Shown here: positions 1 through 5,068 of the stretch, one piece after another
How the letters are laid out: the number at the start of each line of letters is the position of its first letter
How positions within the stretch are numbered: position 1 is the first letter of the stretch
Assembly: GCA_014523515.1 (NCBI GenBank)
Contig: JAATVJ010000261.1
Location: 1-5,996, forward strand
Source: Nitrososphaerales archaeon TH1177
Lineage (GTDB): Archaea > Thermoproteota > Nitrososphaeria > Nitrososphaerales > Nitrososphaeraceae
DNA length: 5,996 nt
Direction of reading: 5' to 3'
Position numbers and translations under genes: made by a program
Notes under the pieces: model-generated
Told to the model about the DNA's origin: nothing
What the model saw: the letters and a program-made list of their open reading frames with translations, nothing else
The model's database searches: none

Positions 1-120
1 AAGGAAAATAATAATGCCTGCTAATACTAAAAATGGGATTGCTATATTATGTTCTGACCAATTCGAATATCTATGATCAATAATATAAAGAAAACAGATA
101 AAGATGAAAATACAAAACAT
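1..120 (-). CDS. partial small membrane protein, 5' end only
   Basis: An open frame begins at an ATG (complement of 118-120) and runs off the left edge with no stop, giving 40 residues. The first in-frame stop upstream is at 148-150, and this ATG is the only usual start after it. The visible protein has two hydrophobic stretches, residues 1-14 (MFCIFIFICFLYII) and about 26-40 (IAIPFLVLAGIIIFL), separated by a polar segment, DHRYSNWSEHN. This looks like the start of an integral membrane protein with at least two helices. A weak TATA-like box on the same strand lies at about 157-165. It is downstream of and in the same direction as the protease gene, but a T-rich terminator separates them. I do not recognise the family. 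The ORF is short and hydrophobic frames arise by chance in T-rich DNA, so confidence is moderate. Confidence 0.42.
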   Translation of the reverse strand, partial: MFCIFIFICFLYIIDHRYSNWSEHNIAIPFLVLAGIIIFL

Positions 121-234
121 TGAATTTTTTTCATAATGTAAATATAGTTATATTACTAAATAAATGTTAGCCTAGGTTAACTTTTAAGAAGACAGAATAA
201 AAGAAGATATCAATACTACAGATTTGATAAAACA

Positions 235-253
235 GAAAAAAAGAATAAAAAAA
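235..253 (-). terminator. T-rich terminator of the protease gene
   Basis: Directly after the protease stop codon the minus strand reads seven T, a short break, then another run of seven T. Archaeal RNA polymerase terminates at oligo-T tracts without needing a hairpin, and none is visible here. Confidence 0.55.
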
Positions 254-1381
254 TTAATTCTGTGTTTGATTTGTTATAGGAGCTGTAGGCCTACTCTTTA
301 AAGTAATCTGTTTATCTAGAGTCTCTCCATCCCTATATATCGATAATGTTGTATTCTCATTTACCGATTTGTTCAATTCTAAATATGATATCAAATCTTC
401 CATCTTGATTATTTGTTTGCCGTCTACTGATGTAATGAGATCTCCTCCTCTCTTTTCGCCATATTGATTGATAGTGCTACCATTCAAGCCTGCTAAATCT
501 GCAGGACCATCTTTGACTATATTGTCTATAAGAACACCTTTTTGGCTTCTATCTATTTTTTCTCTCTTGGCAAGGTCTGCTGTTAAGGTAGTTCCAGTTA
601 CACCTAACCATGGATGAGTATAATTTTTCCCTTCTATCAATACTGGAATTATTCGTAATACTGTATCAGAAGGAACAGCTAATCCAATATTGCCTGGAAA
701 GATACCTGCAGTATTAACTCCTATGACTTCTCCTTTCATATTTAATAGTGGACCTCCAGAATTTCCAGGATTGATTAGTGCATCAGTTTGAATAGCATTT
801 GGTATTGAAAATCCTTTTTCATCTACAGATAAGAGTCTACCTATCTGACTAATGATTCCTGTTGTCATTGAACTCTCTAATCCAAAGGGATGGCCTATAG
901 CTACTACTGGATCTCCGACCCTTAGTTTAGATGAATTTCCAATTACTAAGGATTTAATCAAGTCCTTCGTTACATTTTCATTTATCTTTATAACTGCTAA
1001 ATCACTGAAAGGATCTGTTCCAGTTATATTTGCTGTATATCTATCTCCATTAAAGAAAGTTATATCAACAACTGGTGCCTTTTCAACAACATGATTATTT
1101 GTAACAATATATCCTGTATCGTTATAAATAAATCCTGTACCTAATGAAGTCTGATTCTCTTTATCTGGACCTAAGGGATCAGCAGGAGGTGTTGTTTTTG
1201 TTACTTGAACAACTGATTTTATTACCAATTCATAAAGCTCAGTTAAGGATAGATTTTTGCTGGTAGTAGATGTTTCAGTCAAATTTTGGGCATTAGCTAT
1301 TCCAAAAAAAGTACTACTGGCTAAAAATATTAGCATTAAAACAATAGTACTACTATTACTGTTGATTATAATTTTTGACAT
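254..1381 (-). CDS. secreted HtrA/DegP-like serine protease (S1C) with one PDZ domain
   Basis: The 375-residue product is an extracytoplasmic trypsin-fold protease of the HtrA family, which degrades or holds misfolded exported proteins. Residues 1-31 form a signal peptide with a hydrophobic core at about 13-28 and an A-N-A cleavage site after Ala31. The protease domain spans about 45-250. The catalytic triad is visible: His97 in TNNHVV, Asp127 in SDLAVI and Ser208 in PGNSGGP, with Gly206-Asn207 forming the oxyanion hole. A single PDZ domain starts at HPWLGV (256-261) and runs to about 363, ending in a short Thr/Asn-rich tail. About ten Asn-X-Ser/Thr sequons fit a glycosylated protein outside the membrane. 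The start is firm because an in-frame TAG lies directly before the ATG. There is no Shine-Dalgarno site, but a TATA box is present upstream. Length and domain order match archaeal HtrA relatives; nothing is truncated. The physiological substrate cannot be told from sequence. Confidence 0.95.
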   Translation of the reverse strand: MSKIIINSNSSTIVLMLIFLASSTFFGIANAQNLTETSTTSKNLSLTELYELVIKSVVQVTKTTPPADPLGPDKENQTSLGTGFIYNDTGYIVTNNHVVEKAPVVDITFFNGDRYTANITGTDPFSDLAVIKINENVTKDLIKSLVIGNSSKLRVGDPVVAIGHPFGLESSMTTGIISQIGRLLSVDEKGFSIPNAIQTDALINPGNSGGPLLNMKGEVIGVNTAGIFPGNIGLAVPSDTVLRIIPVLIEGKNYTHPWLGVTGTTLTADLAKREKIDRSQKGVLIDNIVKDGPADLAGLNGSTINQYGEKRGGDLITSVDGKQIIKMEDLISYLELNKSVNENTTLSIYRDGETLDKQITLKSRPTAPITNQTQN

Positions 1382-1843
1382 CTAAACATTAAGTAATTTT
1401 GTTATTTCTATATGTTTCTTTCAAAATAAGATTGATATAAATAATTACAAAGTTATACGATGATCTGTAATTCATTTATCATTCCTCTATATTTATACAA
1501 AGGATATTATATAAGAATCTAAAAATTTTTTTTCTGTTATATTTATTAAATTTAAATAATTTTTTAATTTAATAGTTATTAACTTTAATTTGATAATTAT
1601 ATAATGAATATTCAGTTATTCTAATATAATAGAGAAGAACTGAAAAAAAAGTTATCATTATCCTTTATTGTTGAAATAATTTATTTTCTAATTTACATGT
1701 GATTATGAGCAATAAAAATATCATCTTTACCTATTATTTGATTACTCTTATTCTCATTCATATTCTTCTTCTTTTTTTATTTGACTTGATTTTGCTATTA
1801 TTAGTTATCCTTATTAGTTGTATGGGCCAAATTGTTTATAAAT
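1382..1843. other. divergent intergenic region
   Basis: About 460 AT-rich bases separate the protease start (minus) from the membrane protein start (plus). The left end holds the protease promoter. The middle (about 1520-1620) is almost pure A/T with short inverted repeats of the kind chance gives at this composition. The right end (about 1720-1820) is pyrimidine-rich on the plus strand and contains the doubtful hydrophobic ORF listed separately. I could not assign a convincing promoter for the plus-strand gene; T-rich stretches near 1772-1782 are only weakly TATA-like. Confidence 0.6.
1434..1443 (-). promoter_or_regulatory. TATA box of the protease gene
   Basis: The minus strand reads TATTTATATC, close to the archaeal box A consensus (TTTATATA-like). 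Transcription would start about 25 bases downstream, near 1411, leaving a leader of about 30 bases before the ATG at 1381. No clear purine-rich BRE is seen next to it. Confidence 0.5.
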
Positions 1844-1854
1844 ATGAATTATAG
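1705..1854 (+). CDS. possible 49-residue hydrophobic small protein overlapping the next gene
   Basis: An ATG at 1705 opens a 49-codon frame ending in TAG at 1852-1854. The product is nearly all hydrophobic: about residues 6-39 are Leu/Ile/Phe-rich with one Asp at position 27, enough for one or two membrane helices, followed by a short polar tail ending KYEL. It overlaps the ATG of the membrane protein (1844) by 11 bases in another frame, an arrangement that could couple translation of the two. A GTG two codons upstream is an alternative start. Against it, the DNA is pyrimidine-rich, and such DNA read this way gives Leu/Ile/Phe by chance; there is no ribosome-binding site. It may simply be untranslated leader. 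Confidence 0.22.
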   Translation: MSNKNIIFTYYLITLILIHILLLFLFDLILLLLVILISCMGQIVYKYEL

Positions 1855-2995
1855 GAATATTAAATTCTTAACTTATTCAGATTTAGAAATATCATTATTT
1901 ATTTTAATTGTTTCTGCTATAGGATCATTTATACAAATTGCTGGAGGAAGTTGGGATGTAACTTCTCATCTATTAAATCAGCCAGAATCTTTTTTCACAC
2001 CTTCTCATAATATCCTTTATAGTGGAATAGGATTAATAGTAATTTCTGCTGGAATTGGCTCATTTCTATTGAGAAAAAAGGAAATCAAACAATATACTTC
2101 TATTTCTCTTTCTTTTAAATTATTGATAATAGGATCATTTTTATCTTTAATTGCAGGGCCTTTTGATTATTTATGGCATCAAATTTTTGGATTTGATGGT
2201 CTCCTAAGTCCAACTCATATAACTTTGACTACAGGAATGTTGATTAACTCTGTTGCAGTTTTCATAGGGTTATATGGTGTGATAAATAATAAAAATAATA
2301 CTATTTCACGTTGGAAAAATTTGGCTAAACTTTTCCTTATTCCTTCTCTCTCTTCGTTATGGTTTACGTCAATCTGGTATGTCTTTATGTTCGTTCTACC
2401 ATTTTCTGAATCTGAATTTTTTAATTTTAATTTAAATATATATAGTGCAACTTTGATAGCAAGTATTTTTCTTCCACTAGTTAATTCTATTATGTTTTTA
2501 TGCTCATCAAAGGTATTCGATAACGTTTTTGGATATGCATTTATAATAGTCTATTTATTTGTATTGGTAAATACTTTCTCAAATATTATTCCAACCGGTG
2601 ATTTGCTTTCTCCTCTTATTCCTTGGTATCTTGTTACTGTTTTAGGAGCATCTCTTCTTGCAGATATATTATTAAATTCAAGATTCATTAGAATTAATAC
2701 TCAATTTAAAAATAATAAATTGATAGCTGCTTCTATAGTTGGAGCAATTTTCTATTTCTTTAATTATCCTATGATAGTGTGGACATATGGAACTTTCCTA
2801 AACAGTAATCTAGAGTCGTTAAATGATGTATTACCAACATTTCTAAATACAATTGTATCTATAACTTTTATTACTATACCAGTGGGTGCCGTTATGGGAT
2901 TAATTGGATATTTTATATTCTCAAAGATAGAAAATTCTTTAAATGTTTTGATTAGAGAAAAAAACAATTCCAAAGTCATGAAATCCGATCATTAG
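1844..2995 (+). CDS. multi-pass membrane protein with Trp/Asp/His motifs, function unknown
   Basis: The product is 383 residues from the ATG at 1844. A TTG at 1832 would add four residues (MFIN); ATG is preferred as the commoner codon, and an in-frame stop at 1802-1804 limits extension. About nine or ten hydrophobic segments span the sequence (TTG numbering: 20-39, 60-80, 96-110, 130-151, 166-188, 203-223, 232-250, 262-280, 297-314, 338-363). The N-terminal third has polar residues at helix ends in two similar blocks: W41-D42...H46 with FFTPSH ending at H59, then D112...W115-H116, G120, D122 and SPTH ending at H129. Such paired W/D/H motifs could bind a metal, haem or quinol, but that is inference. 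The C-terminal half has no motif I know, and the tail is charged and probably cytoplasmic. I recall similar uncharacterised proteins from Nitrososphaerota but cannot name the family. The gene stands alone, with about 1.2 kb empty downstream. Confidence 0.88.
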   Translation: MNYRNIKFLTYSDLEISLFILIVSAIGSFIQIAGGSWDVTSHLLNQPESFFTPSHNILYSGIGLIVISAGIGSFLLRKKEIKQYTSISLSFKLLIIGSFLSLIAGPFDYLWHQIFGFDGLLSPTHITLTTGMLINSVAVFIGLYGVINNKNNTISRWKNLAKLFLIPSLSSLWFTSIWYVFMFVLPFSESEFFNFNLNIYSATLIASIFLPLVNSIMFLCSSKVFDNVFGYAFIIVYLFVLVNTFSNIIPTGDLLSPLIPWYLVTVLGASLLADILLNSRFIRINTQFKNNKLIAASIVGAIFYFFNYPMIVWTYGTFLNSNLESLNDVLPTFLNTIVSITFITIPVGAVMGLIGYFIFSKIENSLNVLIREKNNSKVMKSDH

Positions 2996-3138
2996 AATCT
3001 ATTTTATGAAATTGCTTTATGGATAATAAAAATAATATTATACATACCTTAATCGGAAGAGTAGGTAGATATTTTCCAATTCTATATTTAAAAAATGGAT
3101 AAAGCATATAAAAAATTTAGTGGACAAAATTTCTATTA

Positions 3139-3150
3139 TTTTTTCTTTTT
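3139..3150 (+). terminator. possible T-rich terminator after the membrane protein gene
   Basis: Six T, one C and five T on the plus strand, about 145 bases past the stop codon. This is the first strong T tract downstream, so it is the most likely place for the membrane-protein transcript to end. The distance makes it tentative. Confidence 0.3.
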
Positions 3151-3204
3151 AAATCTTTATTAATAGACAATAAAATTATACTTTAATATCAAAAATTATT
3201 TAAT

Positions 3205-3276
3205 CTTGTCTCTTACCAAAGTATTGTAAGAAACAAATAAACAACCAAACAAAAATTAGCATGCGAAGGGTTTTTT
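3205..3276 (+). ncRNA. speculative small RNA
   Basis: A TATA-like TTTAATAT (3182-3189) is followed about 25 bases later by a hairpin with 6-bp arms (TCTTAC 3211-3216, GTAAGA 3226-3231, loop of nine). Then come an A/C-rich unpaired stretch and a GC-richer block (GCATGCGAAGGG, 3259-3270) running straight into six T (3271-3276), a plausible archaeal terminator. Promoter, hairpin and terminator are thus correctly spaced. There are no C/D or H/ACA box motifs and no known RNA family is recognised, so this is weak. Confidence 0.15.
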
Positions 3277-3526
3277 ATAATAGTAAATAAAGTTATTATT
3301 AGCAAATCAATACCATTGTATTTCTATATTAAATATATGATATACGACATTCAAAAATTCGAAATTTATTTAGAATATTATAAAATTATCAAATTAGTAA
3401 TTAAATAATATTATCCTTTAATTAACGGTAATGAAACTATGATAATAAAATTATCTTAAATCAATATATATCATAATTATCATTATCTATTACCCTAAAA
3501 TATTAGCAAAGACAAAAGACTCTGTC

Positions 3527-3568
3527 AATGCCATAGCCTTACTAATATTCTCCATAGGCTATGGCATT
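3527..3568. repeat. 13-bp perfect inverted repeat (stem-loop)
   Basis: The left arm AATGCCATAGCCT (3527-3539) and right arm AGGCTATGGCATT (3556-3568) are exact reverse complements around a 16-base loop. After a small bulge, three more pairs (CTG 3522-3524 with CAG 3570-3572) extend the stem. The arms are nearly half G/C in an AT-rich spacer, so chance is unlikely. No gene lies within 500 bases on either side and no T tract follows the right arm, so it is not an ordinary terminator. It could be the stem of a small RNA, a protein-binding site, or the end of a small mobile element. Confidence 0.75.
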
Positions 3569-4127
3569 TCAGTAAATAATGCATCAAAAATCATACAAGA
3601 ATAATGATAACTAGTACAAATAAAAAAGTAATTCTTTAAAGATACTATAATTTTTGTTATTTCAATTTATTTGTTTAAAAAGAGGAAAAAGGAGAGATAA
3701 TAATTGGCTTAACCATCTTTTATTTTTTAATTTATATTCTCTGAAAATTTGTTATAGACTGAAAGAAAAGTTATGAATGATATAAAATTTATTATTAAAT
3801 CTAGAAGCAGAGTTATGAAATATTAATTATTTTAAAACTGTCAAATAATTGCCATATCAAAAAAAATATTTAAAATTTTTAAAATAAAAACCGTTCATGA
3901 TTGAATATTAAAATGTAAAGACTGTACTTTAATATATCAAAATTTCACTATTTCTGGTCAGTAAATAACTTTTTTTTGATAATTAGATATAAATTGTTCT
4001 AAATAACGTAATATTATCTTTCTATTATATTGGCTACCTCTCTCAATACAACAAGAGTTTTTGAAATCAAATAATATTTGTAATATGCTTAAATCAAATA
4101 GGAGAATATTCTATATAGATCTCAGGA

Positions 4128-4135
4128 TTTTATAT
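4128..4135 (+). promoter_or_regulatory. TATA box of the helix-hairpin-helix gene
   Basis: TTTATATA is an exact match to the common archaeal box A. Transcription would begin near 4158, leaving a leader of about 22 bases before the ATG at 4181. A second AT-rich stretch at 4164-4174 is too close to the start to serve. Confidence 0.5.
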
Positions 4136-4180
4136 AGGATAATTTTTTTTCCCTTTGGTTGTTAATATAATATAAGAGAC

Positions 4181-4372
4181 ATGAAAAACGATTACCGCAT
4201 TGATCATATTACAATCCCTATTGGATTGAAAGACGTATTAAATAAGGCGGGTTTTACAATTGAATCTATCCTTAACAATGATCCATCCAAGATAGCACAA
4301 GATTTGGGAATTGATGAATATGTAGGACAAATAATATTTAAAGAGACAAAAAGAAAATTTGAGAATCTTTGA
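4181..4372 (+). CDS. stand-alone helix-hairpin-helix protein like the RadA N-terminal domain
   Basis: The 63-residue product resembles the small helical N-terminal domain of archaeal RadA/Rad51 recombinases, which carries helix-hairpin-helix elements that contact DNA backbone. The alignable core runs from about 13 to 59: a helix ending NKAGF (21-25), the spacer TIESILNNDPSKIAQ matching the RadA 'DTLEAIA..SPSELA' stretch, then LGIDE (42-46) as the second hairpin and a basic helix (about 47-59, ending KETKRKF). The first hairpin is degenerate, PIG-LK in place of the usual G-V-G-P. There is no ATPase core and no signal peptide, so it is cytoplasmic and probably binds DNA, RNA or a protein partner. 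The start is the only ATG and lies well placed after a TATA box; no Shine-Dalgarno site is seen. It stands alone. The fold assignment is from pattern only; the role is unknown. Confidence 0.8.
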   Translation: MKNDYRIDHITIPIGLKDVLNKAGFTIESILNNDPSKIAQDLGIDEYVGQIIFKETKRKFENL

Positions 4373-4398
4373 AATTCTTTTTGAATAATATTATTTTT
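4362..4398 (+). terminator. terminator after the helix-hairpin-helix gene
   Basis: A short hairpin (AGAAT 4362-4366 with ATTCT 4374-4378, overlapping the stop codon) is followed by T-rich tracts at 4375-4382 and 4391-4398. The stem is only five pairs, so the T tracts are the more credible signal. Confidence 0.4.
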
Positions 4399-4458
4399 GA
4401 ATAAATATTGTTATTTTAAATAATTGACTAAGTAATTTAAGAATTTACGCTAATCAAA

Positions 4459-4486
4459 TAATAAATAAATAAATCAATAAATAAAT
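4459..4486. repeat. AAAT simple repeat
   Basis: Imperfect tandem copies of AAAT/ATAA, interrupted once by a C at 4475. It is a low-complexity microsatellite in a convergent spacer, prone to slippage and of no evident function. Confidence 0.7.
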
Positions 4487-4612
4487 ATTTATAAAATAAA
4501 TCAAACTGAAATTATACTAGATTGTGATCGATATTTTTTTTATTATTAAATAAATTTCCAATACTATGTATATTCCTGTTATAACTATCTTGTCATTTGA
4601 CTTTATATGTCC

Positions 4613-4653
4613 AAATATCTATATATAAATTAATAAATGGAAATATCTATATA
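4613..4653. repeat. 13-bp direct repeat, 28-bp period
   Basis: AAATATCTATATA occurs at 4613-4625 and again at 4641-4653. The match is exact but AT-only apart from one C, so it may be chance; no third copy is seen. Confidence 0.45.
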
Positions 4654-4725
4654 ATTAGCAATGAAGAAATAATATATTAACGTAATTGTTATCATCATGA
4701 TTTTATTTATTTCATATTTATTCTC

Positions 4726-4742
4726 TTATTATTATTATTATT
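4726..4742. repeat. ATT trinucleotide repeat
   Basis: About five tandem ATT units abut the stop codon of the tautomerase gene. It is a microsatellite with no coding role, just beyond the 3' end of the minus-strand ORF. Confidence 0.7.
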
Positions 4743-4928
4743 TTACATATCGACCCCTAATGTTCCTGCATTTCCCCAATTTTCTTTTGAAACTTCATAA
4801 ATTAATATTCTCATATTTTCTTCTTTTGAATTTAAAATACGAGCTGTTTCCTTAGTTAAAACCCTTACCAATTCTCTCTTTTGTTCAAGAGTTCTTCCTT
4901 CGCTCATTGTTATTTGTATTACAGGCAT
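4743..4928 (-). CDS. 4-oxalocrotonate tautomerase family enzyme
   Basis: The product is 61 residues, or 60 after loss of the initiator Met, close to the 62 usual for 4-oxalocrotonate tautomerase. The family uses an N-terminal proline as base to shift a proton between keto and enol forms of a small dicarboxylic acid, as a cytoplasmic hexamer or dimer. Without Met the mature chain begins PVIQITMSEGR. Pro1, Arg11 and Arg39, the classical catalytic and substrate-binding residues, fall at exactly the canonical numbers, and Trp50 replaces the usual aromatic Phe50. A longer frame from an ATG at 4952 would add eight residues and bury Pro1, which would abolish activity. A TATA box at 4972-4979 also predicts a transcript starting near 4949, inside that upstream codon, so 4928 is the right start. 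No catabolic partner genes lie nearby, so the substrate is open. Confidence 0.92.
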   Translation of the reverse strand: MPVIQITMSEGRTLEQKRELVRVLTKETARILNSKEENMRILIYEVSKENWGNAGTLGVDM

Positions 4929-4942
4929 GTTATTAGTGATTA

Positions 4943-4974
4943 AAATTTCCATAACATTAATTTTATGGAAATTT
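4943..4974. promoter_or_regulatory. 32-bp near-perfect palindrome, probable operator
   Basis: The left half AAATTTCCATAACATT (4943-4958) and right half AATTTTATGGAAATTT (4959-4974) are reverse complements at 15 of 16 positions; only 4955/4962 fail to pair. The outer arms (12 bp each) are exact. The right arm overlaps the tautomerase TATA box and the left arm covers the predicted transcription start, so a bound dimeric regulator would block the promoter. It also lies about 95 bases upstream of the divergent secreted-protein gene and could affect both. Confidence 0.65.
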
Positions 4975-4979
4975 ATATA
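4972..4979 (-). promoter_or_regulatory. TATA box of the tautomerase gene
   Basis: The minus strand reads TATATAAA. Transcription would start about 25 bases downstream, near 4949, giving a leader of about 20 bases to the ATG at 4928. On the plus strand the same bases read TTTATATA and might also serve the divergent gene with a leader of about 65 bases. Confidence 0.55.
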
Positions 4980-5068
4980 CTATTTAAGATAAAAAAAAGT
5001 AAAAATTAAGAATTAGATAGAAGATACTTTCAAAACAATTTTATTATAATATCTACTTTATTAGTAAA

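Larger units (their letters stand above)
2996..4180. other. 1.2-kb gene-poor intergenic region
   Basis: Stops are dense in all frames I read and no convincing ORF appears. Content I can point to: a T-rich tract (3139-3150), a possible small RNA (about 3205-3276), an isolated GC-richer inverted repeat (3527-3568), and the promoter of the next gene (about 4128-4135). The rest is very AT-rich with only short chance-level repeats. A 27-codon ORF at 3019-3102 is not supported. There is no tRNA, mobile element or recognisable decayed gene. Confidence 0.6.
4373..4742. other. convergent intergenic region with simple repeats
   Basis: About 370 very AT-rich bases lie between the 3' ends of two convergent genes. 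I see a terminator for the plus-strand gene, an AAAT simple repeat, a 13-bp direct repeat and an ATT simple repeat, each listed separately. No ORF of note was found on either strand, and there is no clear oligo-T terminator on the minus strand for the tautomerase gene. Confidence 0.6.

Noticed and set aside
42..134. 30-codon minus-strand ORF beginning MKKIQCF with a signal-peptide-like start
   Set aside because: It stops after 30 residues and overlaps the longer frame that runs off the edge; nothing but a hydrophobic stretch supports it.
852..1094. 80-codon ORF on the plus strand
   Set aside because: It lies antisense inside the protease domain, has no family features, and the opposite frame carries the complete catalytic triad.
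1545..1573. Inverted repeat ATTAAATT / AATTTAAT
   Set aside because: Pure A/T with 8-9 bp arms; expected by chance in such AT-rich DNA.
1639..1655. 17-base match (one mismatch) with 3758-3774, ACTGAAA(A/G)AAAAGTTAT
   Set aside because: A-rich low-complexity sequence with no shared flanks; likely coincidence.
1835..1843. TTTATAAAT as a TATA box
   Set aside because: It lies directly against the ATG at 1844; a start 25 bases downstream would leave the membrane protein without any start codon.
2764..2979. 71-codon ORF on the minus strand
   Set aside because: Antisense shadow within the last helices of the membrane protein gene; no motif.
3019..3102. 27-codon plus-strand ORF just after the membrane protein gene
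   Set aside because: Too short, with no promoter, ribosome-binding site or family resemblance.
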